NCBI GenBank assembly: GCA_027579435.1
Contig: JANBPK010001001.1
Span: forward strand, 1-30,908
Source of the DNA: Candolleomyces eurysporus
Taxonomy: Eukaryota; Basidiomycota; Agaricomycetes; Agaricales; Psathyrellaceae
Direction: 5' to 3'
Length of the DNA stretch: 30,908 nt
A model generated the notes under the pieces. That model was given only the letters and a program-made list of their open reading frames with translations. It did no database searches and was not told where the DNA came from. Shown one piece after another: positions 1 through 12,040 of this stretch (positions are counted from its first letter, which is position 1; each line of letters starts with the position of its first letter). A program made the position numbers and the translations under genes.

Positions 1-743
1 CCGCCTCTTCCCCTAATTTTAACACACTCATTCCGCGTTACCGTAGGATACCAAAACAACTGCCATAACTCTGACCGCAGGTTAGTCTCGTTCTGCGTCC
101 CGGGCCTCGTTTCGTTATTGACCTCGACGGCAGTGAAAGACATCATCCTGCGCGAACATCTCAAAAATGCTGATTTTGTGTAGACTTGTTCCCTGCTGTC
201 CGTATCTACTCTTTCATGGTGCTACTTCAATTCCCGTGCATACTGTTTTTTGCCCTCATCATCCCAAAGAAGGGTCGAGCTGGAGATCGATACCTTCTTG
301 TACTATATCTTTCACTGTTATTTTTATCTCTACTTGGACTTTGGGCGCAGTCCGACTGATGTTTAATCTCCATTGTCGTTACCATGAATCGTACTGTATG
401 ATCTAGCAAGAGCGCAGCCTCGGACATAATTGTAACCAGATATCTCCTCGTACGCGTTCGGCCATGAATCCGGGGTATTCGTAAGGGCCATTACACTTAT
501 GGCTTGTTGACGCCTCACTGATCCAACATTTCATCATGCTCACAAGTAAGGGTATCTTCATACCTCCCGATCATTCCACAATCAGCGAAGAATTTCATGA
601 TCCCGGTCATTCTGACATCCCTTGAATGATGCAATCTTGACAATCACATCAGACTATCATAGCGCTCATNAAAAAAGAATAAAAGAAAATGGAAGGCCAC
701 TGAAAGCCTTGTTCTCCTCCCATCACGACCTTTCCGTTTAATC
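1..743. other. left flank, no gene recognised
   Basis: I see no gene here. The open frames on both strands are short (under 80 codons), overlap one another and match nothing I recognise. The last part is probably the 5' flank of the DUF6533-type gene that starts at 744. Confidence 0.5.
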
Positions 744-2512
744 ATGAGTAAAGCCCAGATCCCTCCGGAGAAGCTCCAAGTGATGCTTTCTGCCCTGGCC
801 ATGGTTCGAGCACAACAGGTGTGTGTCATCGTTTGGCATGGGATCGTGCTTGGTGTCTCCTCAATGACAAAATTAATTAACGCGGAGTACCTAGTACATT
901 ACCAGTTCGTGTGAAAACATTCCTCCCAAGACGTGCTAATAACCGGTAACCTCTAGTCTGCTCGCGGACGATCTTTGTGAGCTACCGCCAACTCTCATGN
1001 TCCGACTCGCTGAGAATGAATTCAATTGCCAGCTGTTTTACTATGTCGAACACTTCGACGAAGAAGTTTTCAAGATTTGGAAGGCTGGATGGAAGTCGGG
1101 CAAAGTTCTGTTTCTCGTCACGACATATTCGCTCATTGCTCGATGCATCGTCGANGCCTTCGGTTCGTCTGCCCGGGTCCGTTGGATATAAATAACCGTT
1201 GATTTTTGGACTATCGACAGCGAACCTCCCGAATGGTCTCAACATCACACCAAGGGTATGTGATCNTTCAGACCTTCGCTTGGAGGTGACGAATGATACA
1301 AGCNTTGNTTCAGATCTGCTGGAATTCAACCGTGGCCATTCAGAGTGAGACCCGCTCGTCAAGCNCAGTNATTACGTACTCAANTTGGTTNCACATGCGC
1401 AGTTCTTAACCTCCTGCACACTTACGGACCCACGGGTGAGCCTCGCGAGCTTCCTTCTTCTGACGANTCATAACGTCTACAGGNTCCGTGTTGCTGTGTC
1501 TTCACGCTCTCCTGGGAGCGAAACGAAAATACTTCATAGGAATCACCATCTTTTTCNTGGTTTGTCGACTCATGCACTTTACATTTTCNACCCAGTATAT
1601 TGACGAGTACTTAGGCATATGTTACATTCGCTCTAATTCTTGTTCCGCTCTGGGTGGTTGGAGTAAAAGGTGGGGAACAACCGCAGTAAGGATNCAAGCG
1701 AAAGTCTGACTCNCCTGAGAGCAGCTACNCCTGCGCCATTNCCTATCTCCAAAATCTCACCATGTCGTTATGAGCANACCCGACACCAGCTNAACACAAT
1801 ACTGACCTACGCCAACGTACTAAGAGAGGGAGGTGATGATCAACGCTCCGAACCAGTGTATTTACCAACACTCACTCTGCATCGTTCTTACAGCGCTCAT
1901 GGGTTTGGGAGCAATAGCCATGTTCTCAAGATATCGAAATCAGCACAACTCTTTACTCAAAGTTATTCAAAGAGATGGTGGTCTCTATCTGATAGCGGTC
2001 TTTTGTAGGTACATTCTCCGTCCCGATGAATGAGGATATCTCACTGACTCTATTTGAATACTCAAGTGCTTGGGCTGACGGCGGCACTACTNCGNACACC
2101 TGGCTTTCCGGTANNNACNTGTGCCCCGTTGCCGTTCCTACCCAATCNATGGGCTCACACTTTATGNCAGATCTACGACAAGTATTCTATCATCCAGGAG
2201 TAAGTTTAGGGTTCTGTACTCNANCGGNGAAACGAAAAACTGAAAAACACCCAANCTAGNCTCCGAATCATCGCATANCCTATCCTCGCGAACAGGCTCA
2301 TGCTCAATCTGAGGGGAAGCGATGACTACGACACACGTACAGCTGTCTCTGTGATATTGTTCACCCCTGCTCCACCCTCCNTNGGCGACTCNGACGACGA
2401 AGACAGTGATTCGGGTGCGGATGATGTACCGCTAACGAGCCTGGCCACAGGGGTCCAAAGCCGTTCTGCAGTACCACGAGGCGCAGCGGCAGTCTNAANA
2501 TCTCNACGTTAA
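744..2512 (+). CDS. DUF6533-type membrane protein, copy A, fragmented multi-exon gene
   Basis: This is probably a multi-pass membrane protein of the basidiomycete DUF6533 group; its function is unknown. ATG 744 opens a 25-codon exon ending at a GTGTGT donor (819). The frame at 997-1191 carries the DUF6533 core: YYVEHFDEEV, then a Trp-Lys..Gly-Trp segment, then GKVLFL. A hydrophobic piece with LLCLHALLGAKRKYF follows an acceptor near 1482. The frame at 1833-2006 has a membrane helix followed by RYRNQHNSLLKVIQRDGG. The tail begins near 2293 with NRLMLNLRG and runs into an acidic Asp/Glu/Ser stretch. The same blocks occur in the same order in the minus-strand gene at 12041-13721. Many Ns fall here and I could not join every exon in frame, so it may be a living gene in poor sequence or a decaying copy. 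The right end is approximate. Confidence 0.55.
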
Positions 2513-3245
2513 NGAAAGACGTTGCCTGCGGTGGCAGGCACATTCTTATCACCCGATAGTTTNGGAGGGANGGCCGATCCAGACGCGAAACGGAGGTGGA
2601 CTGTTAACCGCTCGACCAGTTACCAGTGTGACAAGGTGANGTTTGCACCTGGCGGATGAAAAGACAGGAATGATCTCCGTTGCATAGGATGAGGCCGAGC
2701 TTATACGTTTCGTTATTCTATAGTAGGAAGATACTGTATACAAATTTGCCAAGCGGCCCTACAGACTGTGGCAAGGCAAATCCTGCTAGATTACTTCCTA
2801 TCNTATNCTCANTNTGATGATGTACTACTTTCAGCCTAATAAGCACNTTCACACCAGTGNTATCGGACTAATGGCGCTCTTGGACCTTATACAGCACACC
2901 GGTNCAGCTAGTTGANATGGTCCAGTGTAGACACAAACCGAGTCATNCTTATTCAAGCAGACTTTTCAAACCTGATAACGACAAGGTTCTCAAACTCAAC
3001 CACTCCCGCAGCTATCCCGAAACTAGGCTCAGAGCAAAATGAATGTCGTTCTCATTAACGTAAACTCGTGAAATCTTTCACAGATGGAATCTGGGAGGTC
3101 AACGTCGAAAATTTGCCACCGCTGCGGGGGTTTTCACGACAATTTTCATGGTCGCAATCTCCGTAACCTAGCCATTGGGGTCGGACCAACATTGTGAGGG
3201 GAGAATATCACCTTTCGCCGTNNCCTACTAACCCTAACCGTGTGC
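2513..3245. other. intergenic, no gene recognised
   Basis: I see only short overlapping open frames and scattered Ns. There is no recognisable domain, tRNA-like structure or repeat. Part of it may be 3' untranslated sequence of the upstream DUF6533-type gene. Confidence 0.4.
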
Positions 3246-3960
3246 TTACCAGTGGATGAAAACANCATCAACATGAGAGNAGGAAGCAGGACNCTGTGGC
3301 CCATTCACTNTTCCCTCGTCGATACGGGACCCAATGCAACTCGCGAGGAGTTCGGATCCTGACCGGGTTAAATTTGATGGGATCCATGATCCGAGCGTAT
3401 ACCTGGAGTCGGAGACGACGTCTTCCTGGAGTGGGACCGTTTTCTGATCTTGGATGGTCGAGTACATAGTCGGCATTTCCATCATCTGTGTGGCCTCGTG
3501 CTGTGGTGAGATGATAACGGTGAATATTGGGTTCNTTGTACCTGCGACCTGTGGAAATGCAACCTGGACTCTGCAAATAGTTCTGAAAGGGTGCCTTGAT
3601 TCNCTAGGTTTGAAGCCAGCCCGTAGAAGGCCTGTTGTCATTGATTATTTGAACGTACAGTTCGCTTTAAAACGTACCAGAAGCCGGAATTTGAATAGGG
3701 AGATGGAAGGAGTGTACGGTCAAGTCTTNGCAAACAAACCCGTAGGAGGTACGTTTCTATTACTTACTCTAGTCCGCTCCATTCGCTTCTTGGTAGTGTC
3801 CGAGATGCTGACCNAAAATTTTCCAGTGGGCGGGGTACACGAGGCCTTCGTGACTGATACAGTCCCATCGAGACCACCCATAAAACCGGTAAACCTTTCA
3901 CCCGTATCGAGCTCGCTTCTAAATTGGCGCAACCTTTTGAGCTTTTCTATAACGTGAGCG
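3246..3960 (-). CDS. unrecognised multi-exon candidate gene
   Basis: I do not recognise the family. On the minus strand an exon-like segment follows an acceptor (TTATAG, about 3956) and ends at a good GTAAGT donor near 3759; it encodes a Gly/Thr/Ser-rich stretch containing FTGFMGGLDGTVSVTK. Further on, after an ACAACAG acceptor near 3636, a short segment reads AFYGLASNL and then LSELFAESR. A long open frame continues to 3246, including NPIFTVIISPQHEA. The GT-AG signals at plausible spacing are the main support. Several Ns (about 3534, 3603, 3729, 3814) make the frame uncertain. No signal peptide or transmembrane segment stands out, and the plus-strand frame over the same bases (3454-3957) looks less gene-like. 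It could be a real orphan gene, a remnant, or noise. Confidence 0.3.
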
Positions 3961-5134
3961 CTACATCTATGCTGCTATGGCTGCTCTTCGTGAAGCCAGC
4001 TAGCTGACCTCTTCAATTTCTTTCCAGGGNGATCAGTATCAAATGGACCGCGCGGTGAGATATACGGCAGAGANGAATGACTTGAGGCTAGGNCCTGGAT
4101 TTATTGAGCTCCAGTACCTCGCNCTCGTGGGTTTGCATCGTGTCCATGCCTCTGACGTTCGGTGACACCTTGGTTTGGCCTTTGACCGTTCTTGAGCCTG
4201 ACGGCGCGCGACTCGCTCGACTTAGGCCCTTCTGACGAGTCCANTATCTCTTCGGGCTTTGGATGCCTCTATGAATCTGCCCTTACAAAAGCTTACAATC
4301 CTTGAGCTCNTGAGCAGAGTACTGTAAAGCTGTGGTCGAAGATAGCCGTATATGTGAGCTGCNATTATCGCAGTACCGGGTCCAGTCTTCGCCTCGCCTG
4401 CCTACTAACGATATACGCCTGCCATGAGTTCGAAGTCGCCTTTTGGACCGTTTGGCATACGTACGTCAGCAGCGAAAAAATCAATGCGAAGCGCAGCGTA
4501 AAGGCGNTTGGGAGTGGCTTGCATCGCTGCTCGAATCAGAACAGACAGGTCACGTTCCCATAAAACCATGAAGAATGAAGGCCAGGAGCGTGAACGAACG
4601 AAATGGGACAGAACAGAAGAAAAGGTCGGCGGTATTCTATCCTTTACGGACGAAGGCGCCCCAACCGAGGTGTCTGTCCGACCAACCTGAGGGCGAGCTA
4701 TGTCGCCCCAATGGCCTGAGAGCACAGATCGCACCCCTGTTNTAATGCGATATTGGCTGTCGAGACAAGAACTTCGAGCCAGGGCCTCCATCTCCAAGCT
4801 GCAGTGGGTGGGGAGACGAGAAAGGTCGATGGGGCAACACGTGGAAATGAGGCGCGNGTCGCTGTGAAGGGTGCGCCTCTCGGTGCGTCGGCAAGCCGAT
4901 GGTTGGGTCCGCCATCTGGAACAGTCAGNGACAAACAGTAGAACCCCCAACCTTCACATGGAACGAGGAACAAAAAAGCACGAAGGAAAGAGCGGAGCCA
5001 TGCAGCATAAAATCGGATTCTCGAGCAATGCGAGGTAGAAAGAAAAGGCATAAAACATACATGCATGTCATAGCTCCAAGTAATGATTTTGCGAGAAACG
5101 CTCGCCCTCCCGTCGACCAGGAACATCCTCACTT
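3961..5134. other. intergenic, no gene recognised
   Basis: Two long overlapping open frames run on the minus strand (4405-4950 and 4698-5132). They are Ser/Arg/Pro-rich, interrupted by Ns and match no family I know. I read them as chance frames, partly in the 3' flank of the eL14 gene. Confidence 0.4.
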
Positions 5135-5877
5135 CTAAGCAGAAGCCTTCGACAGCGCCTTCCTGACCCGATCTCTCCTCTGCTTCTTGAGGACCAAGAT
5201 CTTGAAGCGATCAAAGTCGCTCAACGACCGTCTCTTCTCGGATGCCTCGCGTTTCTGGGCCCACGCGGATTTGTTCCACTTCTCGACAAGCGCCTCCTTT
5301 TCGACGAGCTTCTTGACGACACCGGAGCCGGCAGCGCGGGGGAGGCCAGTGAGCTTGAAGTTAGTCAGGGTGAGGTGCTTGAATGGGTAGCTTTGGCGGG
5401 GGACGGAGGTGGTGGGTCCGTCGATGATAGCCTGCAGATGAGGGATGTTAGGGAGGTGGGGAAAGAACGAGGGGGATTGGGACGGACCCGGTTGTGGTCG
5501 ATGATCTCAACGATGACGGCAATCTTTCCTGAGGAGGGGCCCTTTTTGAGGAGGACAACTGCGCATATAGTCGGTCAGACCTTGGAAACACGCTGGGCAA
5601 GACGAAAAACGCACCTCGGCCAACCTCGACGAATCGTGTAAAGTTTGAATCCTGCAAAAAAGCCCCAGGTCAGTTACTGTCCGTAGTTCGAGCAGCATAA
5701 TAGCGCAGAAGCGAGAGAGAATCTCCAGGTCGTCCACCCAATTCCATCGTTATCGCTCCAATCGTCATCCAAATTCATCCTCGCGCATCCATCCCAATCC
5801 ACCTCCAATCTCCCTCCAAATCGACCAAAAACCCTTCTAATGAGCAGCAAGAACGTGAAAGTGATGCTTACGGCCAT
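5135..5877 (-). CDS. RPL14: 60S ribosomal protein eL14 (L14e)
   Basis: This is a structural protein of the large cytosolic ribosomal subunit. Four exons fit exactly: 5877-5872 (Met-Ala only), 5651-5615, 5558-5488 and 5431-5135, giving 411 nt and 136 residues, normal for fungal eL14. All introns have GT-AG ends; the first is 220 nt and the others 56 nt. The protein starts MADSNFTRFVEVGRVV, continues LLKKGPSSGKIAVIVEIID (the KOW-like N-terminal fold), then DGPTTSVPRQ. Its C-terminal half is rich in Lys and Arg, with SAWAQKREASEKRRSLSDF and LKKQRRDRVRKAL, all characteristic of eL14. There are no frameshifts or Ns. The start is set by the splice junction: ATGGCC, then GTAAGC, joining to GAT TCA. 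A six-base coding first exon followed by a long intron is common for fungal ribosomal-protein genes. Confidence 0.95.
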
Positions 5878-6795
5878 CGTAGCTTCGTGGAGGGGTGTTT
5901 TTGAGCGTCGTCGGGGCTGTCGATGGGCTCGTCTTGCTGTGTGGACGCTTTCGTTGATCGGTGGCTGTGAGCTGCGGAAAGTTTGTTTGTCCGAGCTTGA
6001 TGGGGGGGCTTTCGGCTTTGCTTTGATGGCCTAATCGGCTTCGGCTTCGGCTTCAACTATCTGTTGTCTAGATGGCCTTCCGGGCAGTCGCCTCTGGATT
6101 CTCATCTGAACGGATTTTATTTAGTATCATCCACATTCACTAGGTTGTGCCTGTGATCCGCAATTCGTATGTCAGGAAACACTCAGTAAAGGCATAGTGG
6201 TAAAGGAACTTCAACTGCTCACCAGGAACACCAACGTGAGGCACGGAAGTGGGTACTTTCTCGATGAATTACTTGTATAGTAATAGAGGACCGCAATTGT
6301 ATCGAGCTCAAAATTACTTATCGATCTGACTGACGTTTGTACTACGCTCGGGTTCTGTCACAATAGACATCGACAGTGAGGGGTCGGGCTAGTACTTTAT
6401 TCGTGTGCGCATAGTGAATCAGAGTCCGCAGTCTCCTTCGAGGATCACCACTGAGACACTGAATCACTACAAGTTTTGAAGCTCGAAACACATTATTTTA
6501 CGCAGCCAGAGTAGAAATTCTCACTATCTCTAGAAGCTGAAACGAGGAAGCCCACAACGCACGTTCCTGTTCGGCGTCGATCTTTGAATCGTCTCTGGGG
6601 TTGAGTCGCCCCATGCTCTTCTCCTCCAGCTTCTTGAACTTCAAAGTTGCCTTCACACCTCAAGACTTCATCTTCCGAACTCCTCATCTAGTCTCTCCTG
6701 GTAGAACCCCTTAGGAGCTTGAGAGTCCAAACCGATCCATAGACGCCGTAAAGACGATCGATGCCGCTATATTCTCTACAGATAAACTCAATCAC
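5878..6795. other. 5' flank of eL14 and intergenic region
   Basis: The part next to 5877 should hold the eL14 promoter and 5' leader. I see no clear TATA box. A hexanucleotide repeat lies at 6035-6054. From about 6060 to 6795 only short overlapping frames occur and no gene is recognised; the right end may be 3' flank of the F-box-type gene that ends at 6796. Confidence 0.5.
6035..6054. repeat. short (TCGGCT)n microsatellite
   Basis: Three perfect TCGGCT units plus TC occur in tandem, about 160 bp upstream of the eL14 start codon. It is small, and no function is implied. Confidence 0.8.
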
Positions 6796-8270
6796 TCAAC
6801 AGTATTCCAGACGGTCAGGGAAAGAGCTGATCCCTTGATCACGCTGATCAGCCAAATTGTCTCCGCAAGTCCAGGCGAGTCGTCTTCGCGCGAATTCACG
6901 CGATTTGTGGATTGTAAACTTCGTTTTATCGACCCCTAAACATTGAAGACGGGGGCAAAGCAGCTGCTCCCCAAATTTTCCGATGAAGCTGGCAACAAGG
7001 CGGGCAAAAGACGATTGTCTCATACCATGGTTGGTAGAAAGAGATGGCGGCTGTCCCAAGTCTCCCATCCCTTAACATTTTCCAGCCACACATGCTCCAA
7101 TTTGGGATATGAGCCACACAACCGATGAGAACGGATTGGAAGACCGAGGAAGCTTCGATTTTGAGACGTGTTAAAGGGAGATGGTCTCGACGTGTATCTG
7201 GAACCGTAGTAGTTGAAGCAAGGGATGGGTGTCCACAAAGTTGGTTCGACGCAGTCGCCTTCATGAAAGTTGGTACCAAATTGTTGAGTGATGGAAGCTG
7301 GAGGTCTTCGATAAAGGTGCCTGGATTGAACATATGAATATCCGCAGCAAAAATGTCGTGAGATGTGGAAGAACGATCAAATTCATTCCGAGGTATCTCT
7401 ACATAGTCCATTTTGTGTGTCCGTCAAGTTCTTCAAGATAGGGTGGGCTATGATCGTCTGCCAACACAATTAATACCTGCACAAGGTTTGGAGCGGCGGC
7501 GACGATGACCAATGCATTGGTGGGTCTGGTAGAGCTCATCATTGGGACCTCCTGTAATTTGTCCCATTCCAACCCGGGAGTGTCGACGATGGACGCCAGG
7601 TCCCAAATAGGCGACCTACAAGGCGTCATTTTCTCAGGGGAAAAGTAGTTGTCATTGCACCCCCCACGGTGAAGTGAGACTTTCTTGAGGGTAGTCAGAT
7701 CTTCTGGGGAGATCTCGGAGATACGGGATAAGTGGTCGAGGAGGACAATGCAGTTCGATAACGTTTCTCTGCGCCGAGCGGTTGTCCGGCAGAATCGCCG
7801 GGCCACCACTCGTAACATGTCTCTTGCCTATTATCGCCACATGTCCGTCATAGTGATCCTGTTTTGGAGGAACAGGGATATAAACGAAAGACCAGAGATT
7901 TAGTGTGGAGAGGCCAGAGATCTCCACCGTTGACAGATGTGGGTTGGGACAGTAAACCGTCTTGGGATTGTCGAATTGGGTGACAAAGGCTAAGTACGAT
8001 GTGCCTCGATCTCGGCCTTGACCTGGCTTTCCTTCACGAGTGGCTCCCGGAGTGCACGTTGGACCTGGGTCGTCAGATGAGGGTATATAGTTAATTCCAA
8101 GCCAGTCTCCAAATAGTGTGGATAGTTGATCCACGGATAGCTGAGATCGACGAGAGAGCTACCGACGTCGCAGCTGCTAAATGATACTTTCAATCGGAAA
8201 GTTAAGGGATTCCGGGTTCCGAGTATAAGATCGATATGAAGCTCACCCGGAGGTATCCGTCCACTCAAGC
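6796..8270 (-). CDS. F-box/LRR-type protein, C-terminal part, possibly decayed
   Basis: This is probably the leucine-rich part of a basidiomycete F-box-like protein, whose family members recruit substrates to SCF ubiquitin ligases. The visible pieces sit in different frames along the minus strand. LHIDLILGTRNPLTFRL lies near 8240. PNPHLSTVEISGLSTL is near 7940. LTTLKKVSL and LEWDKLQEV, followed by APNLVQVLIV, run from about 7700 to 7460. LCPRLQCLGV is near 6940 and the frame stops at 6796. The spacing of LxxL, PNL and CPRLxxL motifs is typical of the solvent-exposed repeats in these proteins. I did not find the F-box itself, and the frame changes cannot all be matched to good introns, so a pseudogene is likely. 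It diverges from the F-box gene starting near 8415, with about 150 bp between them. Confidence 0.45.
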
Positions 8271-8414
8271 TCTAATGTCGTTCAGCAAGAACGATGGTGA
8301 CATCCGCATCAATGTTAAGTTCGTCAAGAGGCGGAGAACCTAGCGGATCTTGAAATTGAGCGCTGACATTCCATCCTCATTCGGTTATTGTGTTATTGTT
8401 AATCTGAAACTACC

Positions 8415-11226
8415 ATGACTTCCACCATCGAGGAGGTCGCAGCTCTAACACTACCGTTCTCCTATATCAGTGACAGCCATTTTCGATCTACGCTGCAGAC
8501 GATACAATGCAACCATAGCCGCGAATGGAAACGTCCTAACCTGGCTGGATACCACCCAACGTCCCGTCAATGCCGCGCAAGTAAGATAAATGTTCATGCG
8601 ATTTCCTCCAATATTCCCATCTGACCTGCGCTACTCAAAGGAAACTATCTTCGAGGCCACCTTCTGAAAATAATTAGGTTGGAAGCGCTTCGTCACCGCC
8701 ATGGAGGTCCGTCGAAGATCAAGCTGAAGGCGTTGTCGGAATTACCGATAGAGATTTGTCTTGAGGTGTGACCACCGGCTCTGTAGTTTGCTCTTTGATT
8801 TAATTGTGACTTACCATTTGACTAGGTGCTCAGTTATTTGCATCCCCTGGATCTTTATCACCTCTCTTTGTCATCGAAGTGGCTGCGTCGACTACTTCGA
8901 AGTCCTGTCTCAACCTCGGCATGGAGAGAGGCTTTTGAACGACAGGAAGGTGACCTCCCGCCTCCTCCGCAAGATCTAGCACTGGGATCGGCTTGGGCGG
9001 CATTTCTGTTTGGTCCTACGATATGTCAGGTAAAGTCGTTTAAACAACACTCCTCCAACCACCTGATTGAAAGATCGGTTGAACTGTAGCGGTGTGGAGG
9101 AGATTGGGCCAATCTCTATGTTTCCATTCGACGAAAAATATGTCAAGCATGCGTAAGTGCTCCAATTTCAAATGACAGCATCTGACCACTTGCCTAACCT
9201 CTGGCGATCGGTAGGCCAGGCAAGATATGGTTACATTAGAAACGATATCCGTAATCCTAGCCAGCTATAAGGATCGATTGTTGCCGCGATCAGACACTAC
9301 TATCACCGCCGTCATAGTATCTGTATATCTTTATGAAACTCTCGCTCTTTCTCGTGCTTCAAACCCAATCTGTAAGGAGTTTTCTCGCCTCTCAACTGAT
9401 GTCTCTTAAGTTTATCCGTATACTGCCCACAGCTCTGAATCTGCACCGATCCAATTTTCAACGCCCCGGGGTCTGGTTCAAGGGGGATGTAGTTCGAGCT
9501 ATTGAGTTGCTCTGCCAGCCTGCCACCGCGGCGACTGAAAAGAGTATTGTTTCTATCAGGGAGTGGGGCTTACAATGCACCTCGGTGAGTCCCGTTCACA
9601 CACATTACGATGTCGATGGATAAATTTCTTCAAACAGCATGCAGAGAAAGTTCGGAATTGGTTCCTTCGACTGAGGTCCCAGTGTCGTGTTGATGAGAGA
9701 CGTCTATATGACAAGTTGTAAGTTGACTGAACCGTTGAGCACCCTCTTCGTCTCGCTGACTCTTACAATCAGCCTCCCGCGGCATTTTCTCAAGTTAGGT
9801 TATACACAGAAAGATTTGGAAGGGACTCCACTAGCTATGTCCAAATATTTCCTTCCAATCGGTCTGCGAGGACTCTCCAGAAAAGGTGAATCATCGTGTG
9901 ATGATACCTGTTCTGACTTGGTCTAACTCCGCTTGAAGATCTTCTNTTCCACTTCGCAGCTTGCGAGTCCCATCTCTGGAAAAAGAGACTTCAGAGGGAT
10001 TTGGTAGAGCACCAGCTCTCGTTTGCCGCTGTGTATCGCGAATTCAACGTAACACGTTTCCCAGCGTCTAAGAGGGGTCACGTCCCGAGCTCAGCTCTTC
10101 TCATCGACTCTACTCCCTATTTCAAGGCCTTGTTCGACGAATCTCGGTTCAAGAATCCGCGATACGGACCCTACGATTTTCCAAAATTTGATATCTTCGA
10201 CGCCTTGCCCTCAGCCATCTCGGACTGGCTCGCCAAAGTCCGCGCCGAAATCATACCGCAAATTCCAGCCCTTACCCTGGCCAATCTGGGTACACACGTC
10301 AACGGGATTCTGAACCTCGCTGTTTGTGTTTTCTCCTGTCGTTTTTGTCTCGAGAGGTGTCGACAAATGGGCTCGGCACTGTGTGGGTGGGACTCCGCAA
10401 TCTTGCCACACCGATGCGTTTGCGTCAAGGCATATGCCGAAAGAACAATGAAATGGTCGGAGATAGGGCACACTGCCGCTCTAGCGATTCTGAAGAGCTT
10501 GGGTCTGGACCCAAGGACAACTACAGCAAACGATCTTGACGTGCTTAATGCTCGATTCTTCTGTGCCAACGATACTGCGAAAGCTTTNCCCCCCCTGGAG
10601 TGGCAGGAAGGGTTTCTATCTAAAAGCTTTGACGTGGAGGGAATGTGTATGTTCTCACCTCTCAGCGTAAANCCCCCCTTCACTGATTGACTCCGCTTTT
10701 TAAGATCGCACACGCCGTCTTGGGTGCTAAGGATTGTGATGCAGGTCCTCCGGCCTTCTGGCTCCTAACGCCCGACGCGACCCGGCTTGTTCACTATCGC
10801 GAGCACGAGTGGCCTCGATTTAACGATCTTATTTGGGGATGCGCACACTGTAACGAGCATTTGAGCGAAGCAATGCCTTACCATACAGTTCGAGGACATC
10901 TTGAAGAGAGGTCCGTCGTGTGGGTCATAACTTGTCTTTCTGATCTTAACTGACTTCGACTCGGCACCCGCACCACGATTTCATTCTATAGACACGGAAT
11001 CACACTCCCACCGCCCCAGAAGCAGCCTATCCCATACCCTTGCAGTGAGCATATCGTTCACTTCCCTCAGGATATGTATAGGGATGGTCCACGGAATCCC
11101 TTTCAATATCAGATTGATCCTCCACTCAACCGATGTCTCATTTGCCCGGAAGACGAAAACGACATTGCTTGCACTCGATCCTGCTTCCTTGTGAATGCAC
11201 TCGAGCAGCATTTATCCGAAGTGTGA
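8415..11226 (+). CDS. F-box protein with several Cys/His clusters, multi-exon
   Basis: This is a likely F-box protein, expected to bind Skp1 and serve as an SCF substrate adaptor. The F-box spans an intron: LSELPIEICLE ends at 8765, then VLSYLHPLDLYHLSLSSKWL starts at 8826. The next exon junction (9029 to 9090) builds a Cx2C...Cx2C cluster around CQRCGGDWANLYVSI and KICQAC. Later exons carry VVRAIELLCQPATAATEKS, HAEKVRNWFLRLRSQC, a long frame at 10001-10640, and two more Cys/His pieces: WGCAHCNEHL with His residues downstream, and NRCLICPEDENDIAC. The frame ends EQHLSEV-stop at 11226. Introns are short with GT-AG ends. The first exon is uncertain: ATG 8415 opens a frame, but a neighbouring frame containing NGNVLTWLDTTQRPVNAAQ looks more protein-like and does not join cleanly to the next exon. 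Either one splice site is misread or a frameshift exists. Ns lie at 9946, 10588 and 10672. Confidence 0.6.
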
Positions 11227-12040
11227 GTTTTCGATTTATCACTGCACCGGTGTTCACTCAAGTTAAAGACCTCAACTAGCCACGGTGTGTCGGGAGGTTT
11301 GTATTTGGAAAAGAACTTGATGCATTGGGAAAAAACCAAGGCTTTTTACGACTGAATGTATGCTTCGTTATATATCATGATTCTCCCAGTATGCTGCAGC
11401 ATCCTCTTTTTACCGAGAAAAGTGTTGTACAAAGTCCCAGGCTTAAAAGCGAGTGAGATACCACAAACTCATTGGCGATTGTGATGTTTGAGACGTGATA
11501 ACATTGTTCCAAGGCCATCCAATGTTAAAGTCTTCATTCAACCTGATAGATTCTACGTTTAAAAAAAGCCATGCGGCTTGATCTCCTGAGATCGCCTCCT
11601 CAGTTCAATTTCTCAACTATATGGCAAGGGAACTGGTTCACTTCTCTTCAGCTCAAAGCTGTGCTTCAAGTTAAATTCTATTCGTACCGAAATATTTAGG
11701 AACGAAATAAAATCAGAATATTTCTAGCGAAATACTTACATATGGAACCGGGCAAAGCTGCTAGACCCTGATTCTGAATTTGAATGCCGAGCAGAGAAAA
11801 TGAACGAGCAAATCACCCAGAAGTCACTCCTGGTATGTAGTGTAACTACCACACTAAGCACTCTGATACCTGCCATTACGTTCATTGATCGACCTTCACG
11901 AACCGGCTAGCGTTGTAGAGCTGAAATTTGGAAAAGAATATATTCGGACGGTGATAAATCTACAAACAAAACTGGCGGCTATAAGTGAGAACCGGAGTAT
12001 GGGAGCTCCTTGCAGTGCGAGCTGATTACTTGGTACATAA
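11227..12040. other. intergenic, no gene recognised
   Basis: This AT-richer stretch lies between two converging genes (F-box on plus, DUF6533 on minus). It probably holds both 3' ends. I see no domain and no convincing open frame. Confidence 0.5.

Noticed and set aside
4405..5132. Long overlapping minus-strand open frames (181 and 144 codons)
   Set aside because: They overlap in different registers, contain Ns, have biased Ser/Arg/Pro composition and show no domain or splice logic.
5868..6056. A Lys/Pro-rich minus-strand frame upstream of eL14 as an uORF-encoded peptide
   Set aside because: It follows the hexanucleotide repeat and the pyrimidine-rich leader, and overlaps the eL14 start in another frame. 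There is no evidence of translation.
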